From Proteus appendicitidis (GTDB lineage Bacteria; Pseudomonadota; Gammaproteobacteria; Enterobacterales; Enterobacteriaceae), in NCBI RefSeq assembly GCF_030271835.1, contig NZ_CP127389.1:2392001-2456000 (forward strand): a DNA stretch of 64,000 nt. Direction: 5' to 3'. The notes beneath the pieces were generated by a model, which saw only the letters and a list, made by a program, of their open reading frames with translations, was not told the origin of the DNA and made no database searches. Shown one piece after another: positions 24,001 through 31,738 of this stretch. Position 1 is the stretch's first letter, and each line of letters begins with the position of its first letter. Made by a program: the position numbers and the translations under genes.

Positions 24001-24310
24001 CAGTAACGTCGTTATTTTCAATCTCATCCGTTGGATCAGCACCACATTCAAAACAGATAAAATCGTCTTCTCCCATCAAATGTCCGTTGACACACTTGCG
24101 AGGCTGAAAATGATTAAGATCGGGGATTACCGTAGATGCCTCAATGGAAGGAGATGAAGATATAGGAGGAGATGGACGCCAACCTGATTCATGAATAGGT
24201 TCAATCGTTAGATCCCATCCACACGGTTTATCATTAATCTGTCCTGCACAGAAAATCTCAGTTAATTGGCGCTCCGTTTGGCAGTGAGGACAAAAACGTA
24301 TCATGGTCAT
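18056..24310 (-). CDS. Zinc ribbon - pseudokinase - SF1 helicase - nuclease fusion protein (2084 aa)
   Basis: Domains in order. Two zinc-ribbon-like knots: C7/C10/C21/C30 and C73-x3-H77...C86/C89. A protein-kinase-like domain (about 112-360) keeps APE (275-277) and DWWSLG (288-293), but HRD is HRA (HRALKPSN, 229-236) and DFG is EYG (251-253), so it looks like a pseudokinase. A long linker follows. The SF1 (Upf1/COG1112-like) helicase has Walker A GPPGTGKS at 973-980, a roughly 650-residue largely helical insert, DEAS at 1635, GDEKQMPPS, VQGDERDVI and LNVAITRAKK. The C-terminal restriction-endonuclease-like domain has D2003 and E2019-C-D2021, like the MTES_1575/Vsr-type nuclease group. It is third in a four-gene operon, 17 bases after the radical-SAM gene. 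Kinase-plus-helicase-plus-nuclease recalls Mokosh-type defence proteins, but the neighbours differ. Confidence 0.88.
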   Translation of the reverse strand: MTMIRFCPHCQTERQLTEIFCAGQINDKPCGWDLTIEPIHESGWRPSPPISSSPSIEASTVIPDLNHFQPRKCVNGHLMGEDDFICFECGADPTDEIENNDVTDNETFRLIGDWRLEQRINSINSERERYNVSNLKTEQEGVLTLYLKGEEPDPTIYQVLNLISTDHIPVFYETGRWENRAWHVTERLDGGSLSQFIERGDFWQPNEINALVSELGTAIAALTEHGVRHRALKPSNLMIRTREPLDIVVIEYGSACLSEFDLDIVSPLEISRYSAPEILAGGVSAASDWWSLGIILLEQLTQGACFKHIHDNAFLIQVMTNGVELPDDLDPNIQLLLRGLLCRDRFQRWQWNEVNAWLQGLAVQAPEINRNNENQQYYQFQFADQPFNQPDAFAMVAAQAQFWDQATELLIHGEITTWLSQFDNSGKQVAQLQSLVEKQDIEPDLRFTLALRILNPNMPLIYRGEIITPAWLLEHPLLGYQLICQPLATELQSIDETHWLVQLYYRQCTVRERAQQQRIPLNEESLQLYLLITSLSQLVARWEIIRAEFPDTYNENLRALIDRKNMHENDYILLLSAEIGQYITLDSLVNNAAKLARDLAIKTFDKQQAKVLLATPRYQLIEQLSERIGDFKRVNHDIIDRWADDFLLTRRLPLEHIIVMLCIPVEKWQVPESQKYILEVLHFFAKKLVSTSQRGNLVRMRLTPNAGRVDLTECCFDNEKATNLLEHLINRKKRLFSLEGEVLRQREKLNNRLWILQLNTQSYQRDTGINGMYLGFPFLVLNTQPNKIKPRIAPLFLWPVSMNILGGAQGAVQIAFDTERASVRLNPALANFVGIPAVNEWQKVLDSLMSQTGLSVSEMMLTLSSLLTTSDHTLSPLPSLTEEIPENSAYIHCSAVLFHTSFIGQMISADLQQIAHLPINGTALATMLKVNTTAQALETQETLTDNYLLSLADPSQNTIIQAARKQTGLLIEGPPGTGKSQTIVNLIADAIGRQKTALVLCQKPAALDVVYKRLVANGLQDRVLIIHQNPKGREIISAIREQLALEYKRQLIADVKQDTPFNRDRTLNLIQFYETTLDSYYKALYLTDKQYDYSYREVLSGLLELESQQKWATSSDELNTLLSQYNKATFIQLIDNLTLYGLDWYAINYENTPLNNVALFLPDSTLYRQFNENITRFIEAEKQRDTAYSLPYQQITIDKLTTHETALMQCKQQLKNRNDQQWNNLSRWLTLFLNEQGKQNKGEQLIAQLEQLATRLQQIDSESSDPLIFRLLAPLDNATLATLSRAVADKLKPSFLRFLNPYYYSRNSKLKNFIAQSGKEDKVEHYITLHKTITTEQQWRLLYQELQPIYQQLGLEQHLEQQNTQWQNTISTVMTQLKACGDDIALLALYPQPEHFIESIQSAKKQGFEQQCLEIENAIIRAKTQQTSLDKLVGLQETLTDLCYQQFYGAINKGELLTTQLQQLALSLPALSQFQLFRQRTTHFSPNDWQVLALSRQLVDENSSSDPIDLLKATLSYLFYSVVRTDIEIKNPVLKTQSEQLQKYIEQLTESYQQLQQTNRALLTENIELSRIENARHWEKITRLTGPRALRLREFIDQATQLGLLRLRPIWLMTPDVASQILPLQAGLFDSVIYDEASQMPIEFTLPTLYRGKQAIVSGDEKQMPPSSFFSGKFNENEDDEDNDNEEDEQQEKSSEQWDSSQICHCPDLLHLARTVLPIHTLDIHYRSAFRELINFSNYAFYENRLNIPAQHSAKTIDTVKPLHFMAINGTYVNQTNEKEALAIVEHLATLWQMPFDKRPSVGVVTFNQKQAQLINQHIRDRNDYDVDFLKAYTEESARLDNDEDMSFFVKNVENVQGDERDVILFSTTFGRNAQGTFRRNFGVLGQTGGERRLNVAITRAKKQVVIMSSMPIDEISDLLSTNKHPEIPRDYLQGYLTYASYCHQINKQEENKRLLARLCRTQASVVTQEQINDQFVIDVTRFIQSQGYHIAPSQQAGIFSFDCLIEDEGQGKLLMGIECDMPQHEWLSQACARELWRKDILRKVVPYHYRVSLTQWFYHRQEAQQQLLEALQHASLLNEKVSE

Positions 24311-24327
24311 CCTTTATTCCATCTCTC

Positions 24328-24957
24328 TTATCTTTTTATCTGTTTTAATTGAGTATCTTGTTGTGCTAATACTTCACGCAAACGAGCCATATCGCCCTTT
24401 TGAGGAATACCGGTAAGATAAATACGCCCTTGGTTATCCAGTGAGAGATCAAGCACTTTGTCTTCTTCGGTTACACTTCTGTCAAAAGCACTAAAACGCG
24501 CACGCCCCTTGGCTGTTAAACAATGAAGTTGCTGATTATCACTGCCTCGTAACATCAAACTTTGCGTATTTTCAACTTGATATCGACCACTCATTAACGC
24601 ATCAATTAAGCCTGACATTTTAGTGACTTGTGGCTCTATCTCATTCCAGTGATAACCACTGTAAATAAAAATATCTCCCGAAAATTGCTGACGCAAAGCC
24701 GTTAATAATGCATAAAGCGCTTCTGGTTGTTCAAAAGGTTCACCGCCAGAAATCGTAATACCATCAGCAAATGAAAACCAAGGGTGAATTTGTTGAATAA
24801 TCGCATCAACCGTGATGCTTGCGGTTTTTCTTTCCCATGTATCTGGCGATAAGCAGCCTTTACAGCGCAAAGAGCATCCTTGAAACCAGATACCAATTCG
24901 TTTTCCTGGCCCTAATGTTGTCACTGGGAAATGAGTTCGCGATAAACTGATCAACAT
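24328..24957 (-). CDS. Radical-SAM protein resembling NrdG/PflA activases
   Basis: 209 residues. The cluster motif is C28-x3-C32-x2-C35 (QGCSLRCKGC), followed by the SAM-binding TISGGEPFEQP near 75. WFQGCSLRCKGC and the size fit the activase subfamily, which makes glycyl radicals or small modifications. No glycyl-radical enzyme is in the window, so its substrate is unknown; it may modify a partner in the operon or a nucleotide. It overlaps the upstream AAA+ gene by seven bases and lies 17 bases before the helicase gene. Confidence 0.88.
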   Translation of the reverse strand: MLISLSRTHFPVTTLGPGKRIGIWFQGCSLRCKGCLSPDTWERKTASITVDAIIQQIHPWFSFADGITISGGEPFEQPEALYALLTALRQQFSGDIFIYSGYHWNEIEPQVTKMSGLIDALMSGRYQVENTQSLMLRGSDNQQLHCLTAKGRARFSAFDRSVTEEDKVLDLSLDNQGRIYLTGIPQKGDMARLREVLAQQDTQLKQIKR

Positions 24958-26795
24958 TCATTTACCTGTGGCACCAAAATAATATTGGTCATTTCACCTA
25001 TCTGAATATCTGCAATTTGATAAGCTTTTTCTATTGCCAAATCACTATCAAAAATAGCTCTTGAGAGTGGATTAATTAAATAAATCTCTAATTGGTTGCG
25101 AATACCACGACCGCCATTTGATAAATCAGATAAACAGTAGAATTTTAACGTCGATTTAGCCGTTTCAGATATCGACAATCTGAGTGATTGTTTATCAAGG
25201 CTAGATAAGATATTTGCGACCATTTGTTCAAATATCTGCTCCGCAACATCTTCTCGAATAAAATCAAATACAATAATATTTTCACCAATACGGTTTAATA
25301 ATTCAGGTCGATTTAAAACCAATTTAAAGTGGCGCTCTATTTCACTTTTTACTTTACGGCTGACATTTTCAAAAGGTTCATGAGGTAGAACATTCGCCAC
25401 TCTTTCACCATTATTATCAACATGGTAGATCCCAAGATTTGAAGTAAATATAATTAATGCTTCAGAAAAATAAACGCGATCACCACGCCCTGACGTTAAT
25501 ACCCCATCATCAATAATCTGTAGGAATTTATCCATTAAATGAGGATGCGCTTTTTCTATCTCATCAAATAACACAACGCTAAAAGGCTTTTCGCGAATCG
25601 CATTGGTTAATTCACCACCAGAGTCATAACCCACATAACCTGGAGGCGCACCAATCAAACGTTGATCAGCGTGTTCGGCACTAAATTCAGACATATCAAA
25701 GCGAATATAAGCACTTTCATCACCGAAAAGCAGTTGAGTAACCGTTTTTGCTAACTCAGTTTTCCCCACACCAGTTGGTCCGGCTAAAAACAGCACGCCT
25801 CGAGGTCTTCCCCCTTTATTGCTGCCCACGCCCGTCATTGCGCGCTTAATAATATCTAATAAATGCGTCACAGCATGTTGTTGCCCTTTAACGCGACGTT
25901 GTATAACTTGTGGTGCATTACGAATTTTTTGTTTATCGATTTTTTGCCACGGATCTTCGGTGATCCCCACTTTGTAACGTCTTACTGCATCACTAATTCG
26001 CGTTATTCCGACTTCTTCAATTCGCGCTAATTGCACAATCGCCACTAAATCTAGCAGTAATAGCCCTTCTGTTTCATCGATAAAATCATTAAGGATCAGT
26101 TCTTTTTCACTTTCAATAAGCGATGAAAACCCAGCCAATGACACCAATAAATTTGGCGCTAGCGCTCTGCGGATCTGACTATCGGGTTTTGCAACAGGAA
26201 TGGCTCGAATTCGAGGATTATTAACGGTAAACCAATCGGGTAAATCGGTTTCTTTTTCCACTACCCAAAAAACGCTATTAAAGAAAGGTTGATTATGTTC
26301 GCCAGCAGGTCTTGCTCTCGCTTGATGAGAAGTCACTAATGCTCGTGTAAATAAGCTATGTTCGGCAGGCATCAGATTATCACGATGAGAAAGCAAGCAA
26401 GAAGCGAAATCAATACATAACGCAATCGGCTGACCTGTTATTGTTTGCCATTTTTCTAATACACTATTTAAGCTATCAATATTACCTGATGCACGATCGC
26501 CCGTAACGGTTAATCCTAATTGTTGCATCAACATTGCGCCATCTTGCAAAGAGTGTGTAGGATTAGCGACCCATTGAAACCCCGTTAATGGCGTATAAGT
26601 GATGATATGAACGTAACCCACTTCATACAAACTGTTATAAAGTGTCTGGTTAAAAGGCAGTGGCGTTATAATATTAGGCGTAACTTCACTAGCTTGTAAG
26701 TCACGCACATTACCAAATAACACAAACTGGCTTTTCAATGGAATAAAACGAAGTAAATCGCGTAACCAGCGTGGTTTTTGAAAAGTAGTATTCAT
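24951..26795 (-). CDS. Clp-like AAA+ ATPase, first gene of the operon
   Basis: 614 residues. The N-terminal half (about 1-300) looks like a degenerate AAA module: a start WLRDLLRFIPLKSQFVLFGN without a clear Walker A, and LCIDFASCLLS as a possible relic Walker B. The second half is a ClpA/B D2-type AAA_2 domain: Walker A GPTGVGKT at 339-346, IGAPPGYVGYDSGGELTNAI pore region, Walker B VVLFDEIEKAH, TSNLG sensor 1, and a ClpB small domain to the end. It probably remodels or unfolds protein partners; no peptidase-docking loop was recognised. AAGGGATGAT precedes the ATG. It heads a tight four-gene minus-strand unit. Confidence 0.88.
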   Translation of the reverse strand: MNTTFQKPRWLRDLLRFIPLKSQFVLFGNVRDLQASEVTPNIITPLPFNQTLYNSLYEVGYVHIITYTPLTGFQWVANPTHSLQDGAMLMQQLGLTVTGDRASGNIDSLNSVLEKWQTITGQPIALCIDFASCLLSHRDNLMPAEHSLFTRALVTSHQARARPAGEHNQPFFNSVFWVVEKETDLPDWFTVNNPRIRAIPVAKPDSQIRRALAPNLLVSLAGFSSLIESEKELILNDFIDETEGLLLLDLVAIVQLARIEEVGITRISDAVRRYKVGITEDPWQKIDKQKIRNAPQVIQRRVKGQQHAVTHLLDIIKRAMTGVGSNKGGRPRGVLFLAGPTGVGKTELAKTVTQLLFGDESAYIRFDMSEFSAEHADQRLIGAPPGYVGYDSGGELTNAIREKPFSVVLFDEIEKAHPHLMDKFLQIIDDGVLTSGRGDRVYFSEALIIFTSNLGIYHVDNNGERVANVLPHEPFENVSRKVKSEIERHFKLVLNRPELLNRIGENIIVFDFIREDVAEQIFEQMVANILSSLDKQSLRLSISETAKSTLKFYCLSDLSNGGRGIRNQLEIYLINPLSRAIFDSDLAIEKAYQIADIQIGEMTNIILVPQVNEC

Positions 26796-26904
26796 ATCAT
26801 CCCTTACTGAAAATAAGCTATATCTTACCCTAATTCCTCGATATACAGGCTGTTTATATTAAAAGCAGTGTTAATTATTTGAAGAGTCCGATCATAAATA
26901 TGAG

Positions 26905-26927
26905 AATAGAGCCATAGCGGCTCTATT
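26905..26927 (-). terminator. Hairpin after thiD, before the AAA+ operon
   Basis: AATAGAGCC, loop ATAGC, GGCTCTATT. On the minus strand it follows the thiD stop, but the T-run is short, so read-through from thiD into the AAA+ operon is possible. Confidence 0.55.
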
Positions 26928-26953
26928 TAAGATAAGTGTTGTTGTAAGCAACA

Positions 26954-27751
26954 TTACCACCAGCGATGAAAATGATGTACAGGGCCGAAACCTTGCCCAA
27001 CTTCTAAGCTGTCGGCATATTCTAACGCTTGCTGTAAATAGGCTTTTGCTTGTTCAACACAAGTTTGCCAGTTAGAAACTTGAGGGCGAATAGCAGCTAA
27101 AGCCGCTGAAAGTGTGCATCCTGTACCGTGAGTATTTTTCGTATTAACGCGTTTGGAAGTAAATCGCCACTCGCCATCTTGCGTAAATAACCAATCAGGG
27201 CTTTCATTTTCCGTTAAATGTCCACCTTTCATCAACACCGCATTGCATCCTTGTTTTAGTAATGCATAACCTTGTTGTTTCATCGTTATTTCATCTTTAG
27301 CGACTTCACAACCTAGCAGTGCTGCCGCTTCGGGCAAATTAGGCGTGATCAAATCAACCAGAGGCAAAAGCTGAGTGACCATTTTATTAACCGCATCAGC
27401 CTGTAATAGAGGATCACCACTTTTTGCAATCATCACGGTATCAAGTACAACAAAGGGGATCGTATATTGCTGAAGCTTGTCGCAAACCACGTCAATAATC
27501 GAAGCATTAGAAAGCATGCCAATTTTGGCACTATCAATTCGAACATCAGATAAGACCGCATCTAATTGAGCGGCAACAAAATCAGGGGATAAATCATAGA
27601 CACTACGGACACCACAGGTATTTTGAGCAACAAGTGCTGTCATTACTGTTGTGCCATATACACCCAGTGCGGAAAATGTTTTCAGATCGGCCTGAATACC
27701 TGCACCACCACTGGGATCGGTGCCTGCGATAGACAATGCATTGAATCTCAC
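26954..27751 (-). CDS. thiD: ThiD, hydroxymethylpyrimidine/phosphomethylpyrimidine kinase
   Basis: 265 residues. The N-terminus ALSIAGTDPSGGAGIQADLK and the NTHGTGCTLSAALAA anion-hole motif are diagnostic. It phosphorylates HMP to HMP-P and HMP-PP for thiamine synthesis. The start is GTG at 27751, backed by AAGGAGGAG nine bases upstream. A TPP riboswitch lies in the leader, so thiamine pyrophosphate should shut it off. In E. coli thiM precedes thiD; here thiD stands alone. Confidence 0.94.
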   Translation of the reverse strand: MRFNALSIAGTDPSGGAGIQADLKTFSALGVYGTTVMTALVAQNTCGVRSVYDLSPDFVAAQLDAVLSDVRIDSAKIGMLSNASIIDVVCDKLQQYTIPFVVLDTVMIAKSGDPLLQADAVNKMVTQLLPLVDLITPNLPEAAALLGCEVAKDEITMKQQGYALLKQGCNAVLMKGGHLTENESPDWLFTQDGEWRFTSKRVNTKNTHGTGCTLSAALAAIRPQVSNWQTCVEQAKAYLQQALEYADSLEVGQGFGPVHHFHRWW

Positions 27752-27799
27752 TGATTAACTCCTCCTTTCACCAGTTACAGAAAAGTCGGGCTCTGTTAA

Positions 27800-27890
27800 T
27801 CAGCAGAGTTACCTTGACTTCCCTACGCTGGCATTATCCAGATCAGGTTATACGGGTTCATCTCAGCCATAAGGCGCCCCGAGCCAAAGC
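27800..27890 (-). promoter_or_regulatory. TPP riboswitch (THI element) upstream of thiD
   Basis: Read on the minus strand, the leader carries CGGGGCGCC, then CTGAGATGAACCCG and ACCTGATCTGGATAATGCC, then GCGTAGGGAAG: the conserved P2/J and pyrophosphate-sensing parts of the THI box, in order. It lies about 50 bases before the strong thiD ribosome site, so control could be at translation start. The ends are approximate. Confidence 0.95.
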
Positions 27891-28207
27891 CTGTAAATTC
27901 AGGCGATAACGAGTATCGCATGCTCAAGATAAAGAAGCTAGTTTGATAGCTCATCTCGATCTATAGATCCTCTATTGTTGAGATTTGTGATTCAGTAAGA
28001 TAAATCAGCTAAGGTTGTATATAATAAATACTAAGCCGATGGCTTCTATTGCATGACACATCAATTTAAGGAATATATTTTAGCTATATTTAAATAAGAA
28101 GAATAAAATAAATTATTTTGTTCGTTTTAACGACAATCGATATATTATCTGCTAGATGAGGTATTTATAATGCATTTCTGGACAATCACACAATGCGGAG
28201 GGGCTAA

Positions 28208-28852
28208 ATGAAAAATGAACCATCGCAACAGAATAATGGACAATCAATGCCTTATCTTATTCCTGATGCAGATTTTAATGTAAAGTTGAAAATTCACTCT
28301 AGAAATATTGATCATACAAAAGAATTCCTTGAAAAAGGTGTGGAAGACTTTGTATTACCAGAATATAGCATCCCTAATGGGTATCGTTTTGTTAAATCTT
28401 TAAAACGCAATCAATATCGTTTAATTTCAACTACCAATGCACCTGAAACAGTTTATCTTGTAGAGCTTATTTTTCGCAAAGACATTATATTTAGTAAAAC
28501 AACATGTACCCAAGTTAAAGTATGGCGAACTGTTTCTGAAGAACATGATATTGCGACAAGATATCTCCCTAGACACTTCTTTAGTTATTTACTTAAAACA
28601 TACAACATTGTTGTTTCTGATGAAGAGCAAACCGGTGCAGGTAAGCGTTTTTGGGAAACAATGATTGATTGGGCTTTTACTGCTCACCTTAATGTTTATA
28701 TTTCAGATGGAACAGAAGAAAACCGTCCTCTAACAGTAGTGAAAGATACTGATGATCTTTATGAAAATTGGGACGCTTTCTGCTGGGGTAAGGATCGTGA
28801 TACTCATACTCACCGACTCCTTGTTATTAGCCAAGAAAAATTATCTCAATAA
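28208..28852 (+). CDS. Hypothetical protein, 214 aa
   Basis: I do not recognise this family with confidence. It is soluble, without signal peptide or membrane segment, with many aromatic and charged residues. Notable stretches are GYRFVKSLKRNQYRLIS, VSDEEQTGAGKRFWETMIDW and a C-terminal FCWGKDRDTHTHRLLVIS. The start is well supported by GCGGAGGGG ten bases before the ATG. It is a lone gene between the thiD leader and pagP. A hairpin (28869-28909) follows the stop. It may be an accessory gene of phage or island origin, which is only a guess. Confidence 0.75.
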   Translation: MKNEPSQQNNGQSMPYLIPDADFNVKLKIHSRNIDHTKEFLEKGVEDFVLPEYSIPNGYRFVKSLKRNQYRLISTTNAPETVYLVELIFRKDIIFSKTTCTQVKVWRTVSEEHDIATRYLPRHFFSYLLKTYNIVVSDEEQTGAGKRFWETMIDWAFTAHLNVYISDGTEENRPLTVVKDTDDLYENWDAFCWGKDRDTHTHRLLVISQEKLSQ

Positions 28853-29465
28853 ATGCTTTCTTCCCGTTGAGAGAGTGTAAGCAACAATTCTTTAATTTGC
28901 ACTCTCTCACCATAGGATTATCTGTATAAAAAACAGACTGCACTCCTGTTGTTAACGGTTAAACCTAAACGTTTTATAAACCAACCTCTGTTTTTTTCTT
29001 TTTTTTATTTAACTCTTCTTATTCGTTACTCTATTATCCGCTGGAAATTAATCTCTTTTTATAACCTAATGTTATTGATATTAAATTTATCTCAATATTT
29101 TCATTAAGTCATAAAAATAGCTATTTTATGGAATTTTGCTGTTGAAAATGACCAACCTAAAATTATTTCTCTTTAACCTTATTTATCAGCTATTTATTAG
29201 CAATCTAATAAAAACTTAATTTTTCATTAAAAACAATACATTATCATAAAAAATAATAGTATTTAATATCAGAAAAAATTACGTTCATAAGTACAATAAA
29301 TCTATTTGTTTTCTTCTTAACCGATTCTAATCCCTTAAGATTTTATTTAAGAAGTAAAGTTTCAGATACCTCTTATCTTAAATACTTGTCGATTAAATAA
29401 CACTATTAGTAATGTTTATTTGTCATCACCAGAATCACTGTTTATGCCGTACTCGGAGTTATATT
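28853..29465. other. AT-rich gap before pagP
   Basis: 613 bases without a credible gene. It begins with a long imperfect hairpin, GAGAGAGTG...CACTCTCTC (28869-28909), probably ending the upstream gene. The rest is AT-rich and should contain the pagP promoter. Two TGTTTAT words (29411 and 29439) lie near pagP but are not spaced as a PhoP box. Confidence 0.5.
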
Positions 29466-30101
29466 ATGTCATCATCCTATTTTCACCCTAGCGTATTAGC
29501 CACAACGCTGTTGTCTCTTGCATTAACAACGTCTGCTTTCGCTTCTGAAAATAATTCCAATACCCATCAGATTATTACGACAGAAAACCAACAAATCACC
29601 AGTAATCCATCTCAATCTAATAATGAAGAGAGCTACTGGGGAAAATTCAAACGTAATGTCAATCAAACTTGGGACAATGACCAATATAACTACTATTTGC
29701 CTGTATGGACTTGGCATAATCGTTTTACTTACGATAAAGAAAAAACGGATCGCTATAACGAAACACCTTGGGGTTTTGGTATGGGTAAATATCGTTATGA
29801 CAACGATGGTGATTGGCACTCTCTTTATGCGATGGCATTTATGGACTCTAATAACCGTGTACAGCCTATTATGGGTTATGGTTTTGAGAAAATGTGGTAT
29901 CCCGGTGATAAAGATGGATTTCGTATGGGCGCAGGTTTTACACTAAGTATTACAGCACGCCATGAATACAACTATATTCCTATGCCACTCCCGTTACCGT
30001 TAGTTTCTGTCGGTTACGGACATCTTTCATTACAAGCCACTTATGTTCCTGGTACTTATAACAATGGTAATGTGTTATTTGCTTGGTTACGTTGGCAGTA
30101 A
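29466..30101 (+). CDS. pagP: PagP, lipid A palmitoyltransferase
   Basis: 211 residues from ATG 29466, which opens a clean signal peptide ([18 protein letters not shown]). An in-frame ATG at 29412 would add 18 residues that spoil the signal. The mature part is an eight-strand outer-membrane barrel with the PagP core SYWGKFKRNVNQTWDNDQYN. Predicted catalytic residues are His in TWHNRF, and Asp-Ser in AFMDSNNR. It moves palmitate from phospholipid to lipid A, giving resistance to cationic peptides. In other enterics it is PhoPQ-controlled. Confidence 0.92.
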   Translation: MSSSYFHPSVLATTLLSLALTTSAFASENNSNTHQIITTENQQITSNPSQSNNEESYWGKFKRNVNQTWDNDQYNYYLPVWTWHNRFTYDKEKTDRYNETPWGFGMGKYRYDNDGDWHSLYAMAFMDSNNRVQPIMGYGFEKMWYPGDKDGFRMGAGFTLSITARHEYNYIPMPLPLPLVSVGYGHLSLQATYVPGTYNNGNVLFAWLRWQ

Positions 30102-30151
30102 TTTTTTATTTTTTCCGCTCAAAATAATTGCAGATAATAAAAATAGAACAT

Positions 30152-30184
30152 AAAAAAACGCATCTTAATGATGCGTTTTTTTAT
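30152..30184. terminator. Terminator between pagP and the convergent permease gene
   Basis: AAAAAACGCATC, loop TTAA, GATGCGTTTTTT. A and T tracts on both sides allow bidirectional action. Confidence 0.85.
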
Positions 30185-30206
30185 TATCCCAATAAGTCAG
30201 TAATAT

Positions 30207-31589
30207 TTAAATATCTTGGCTTGCTTGGGCGCTATTAGGTATTTTCTTCATACGGGAAATCTTAAATCCAACCCATAAGAACGCAATCCAGAATGGCATT
30301 AAAATTACCGAAATATTCACTTGTGGCATAAATAAGATAATCACTAAAATCATGCATAAGAAAGCCAGGCAGATATAGTTACCATATGGATACCAAAGTG
30401 CTTTAAAGAAAGGCTCTACACCCTCTTTGGTTTTTGCCGCTCTGAATTTTAAATTCGCTAAACAGATCATTATCCAGTTAAGTACTAGCGTGGTTACAAC
30501 CAACGCCATTAATAGTTCTAGTGCCTGATCAGGTAATAAGTAGTTAACTAAAATACCTAATGAAGTCGCAATCGCAGACAATAGTAATGACACTACTGGT
30601 ACACCACGTTTATTAATACGAGAAAGCACATGTGGTGCATTACCTTGTTTTGCCAAGCCATAAAGCATACGACTATTAGAATAAACACCACTGTTATAAA
30701 CAGACAGTGCAGCAGTTAATACCACGGCATTTAAAATATTCGCGATTAAGAAATTATCCAAGTTATGGAAAATCAGAACAAATGGGCTTTCACCTTTTAC
30801 AACTTGAGTCCAAGGATAAAGTGAAAGTAACACTAACAATGAACCGATATAGAAAATTAAAATACGATAAACAACTTGGTTAGTCGCTTTTGGAATGCTC
30901 ACTTTTGGGTTTTCCGCTTCAGCTGCGGTGATCCCCACCAGTTCGAGTCCACCAAAAGAGAACATCACAATGGCTAATGCAGACATGAACCCCGTAAAGC
31001 CATGAGGAAAAAAGCCTAGCTCCCATAAATTGCTAACCGAAGCTTGAGGACCACCATTACCACTTGCCAGTAAGTAGCTCCCAAATAAAATCATACCAAC
31101 AATCGCCAACACTTTAATAATGGCAAACCAGAATTCTGTTTCACCATACATTTTAACGTTAATCAAATTGATTAAGTTGATTGCCACAAAGAAGATAGCA
31201 ACGGAAACCCAAACAGGAATATCAGGTAACCAATAGTTAATGTATTTCCCTGCTGCGGTTAATTCTGCCATACCGACAAGAATAAACATCACCCAATAAT
31301 TCCAGCCAGATAAGAAGCCAGCAAATGGGCTCCAATATTTATTAGCAAAGTGACTAAACGAACCCGCAACTGGCTCTTCGGCAACCATTTCGCCCAATTG
31401 GCGCATGATCATAAACGCAATAAAACCACCAATAGCATATCCTAATATTACTGAGGGGCCTGTCATATTAATAGTTTGCGCTATACCAAGAAACAGACCA
31501 GCGCCGACAGCACCACCCAGCGCAATTAGCTGGATATGTCGATTTTTCAGACCGCGCTTAAGTTCTGTCTGTTGCGACTCTCTCGCCAT
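30207..31589 (-). CDS. pheP: Aromatic amino acid permease, PheP/AroP type
   Basis: 460 residues, 12 membrane segments, APC superfamily. LKNRHIQLIALGGAVGAGLF is the amino-acid-transporter signature. Stretches such as GWNYWVMFILVGMAELTAAG, YGETEFWFAIIKVLAI and SVYNSGVYSNSRMLYG fit remembered PheP better than AroP, so phenylalanine uptake is the favoured role. AroP-like breadth cannot be excluded. It is a single-gene unit. Confidence 0.78.
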   Translation of the reverse strand: MARESQQTELKRGLKNRHIQLIALGGAVGAGLFLGIAQTINMTGPSVILGYAIGGFIAFMIMRQLGEMVAEEPVAGSFSHFANKYWSPFAGFLSGWNYWVMFILVGMAELTAAGKYINYWLPDIPVWVSVAIFFVAINLINLINVKMYGETEFWFAIIKVLAIVGMILFGSYLLASGNGGPQASVSNLWELGFFPHGFTGFMSALAIVMFSFGGLELVGITAAEAENPKVSIPKATNQVVYRILIFYIGSLLVLLSLYPWTQVVKGESPFVLIFHNLDNFLIANILNAVVLTAALSVYNSGVYSNSRMLYGLAKQGNAPHVLSRINKRGVPVVSLLLSAIATSLGILVNYLLPDQALELLMALVVTTLVLNWIMICLANLKFRAAKTKEGVEPFFKALWYPYGNYICLAFLCMILVIILFMPQVNISVILMPFWIAFLWVGFKISRMKKIPNSAQASQDI

Positions 31590-31738
31590 ACATCCTCTTC
31601 TCTTTATTATTTTATCAACTTAACGTGTAAACTAATATTTACGATTTTGTTTATTTCAAGCCCCCATTAAAACACTATTCTGACTTGAATAACAAATACA
31701 TTTTATGCTAGGCGAAAAATAATAAGAAAAGCTATCTT

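Noticed and set aside
29405..29445. Possible PhoP box before pagP (two TGTTTAT words)
   Set aside because: The words are 28 bases apart instead of 11, so they do not form the direct repeat PhoP needs.
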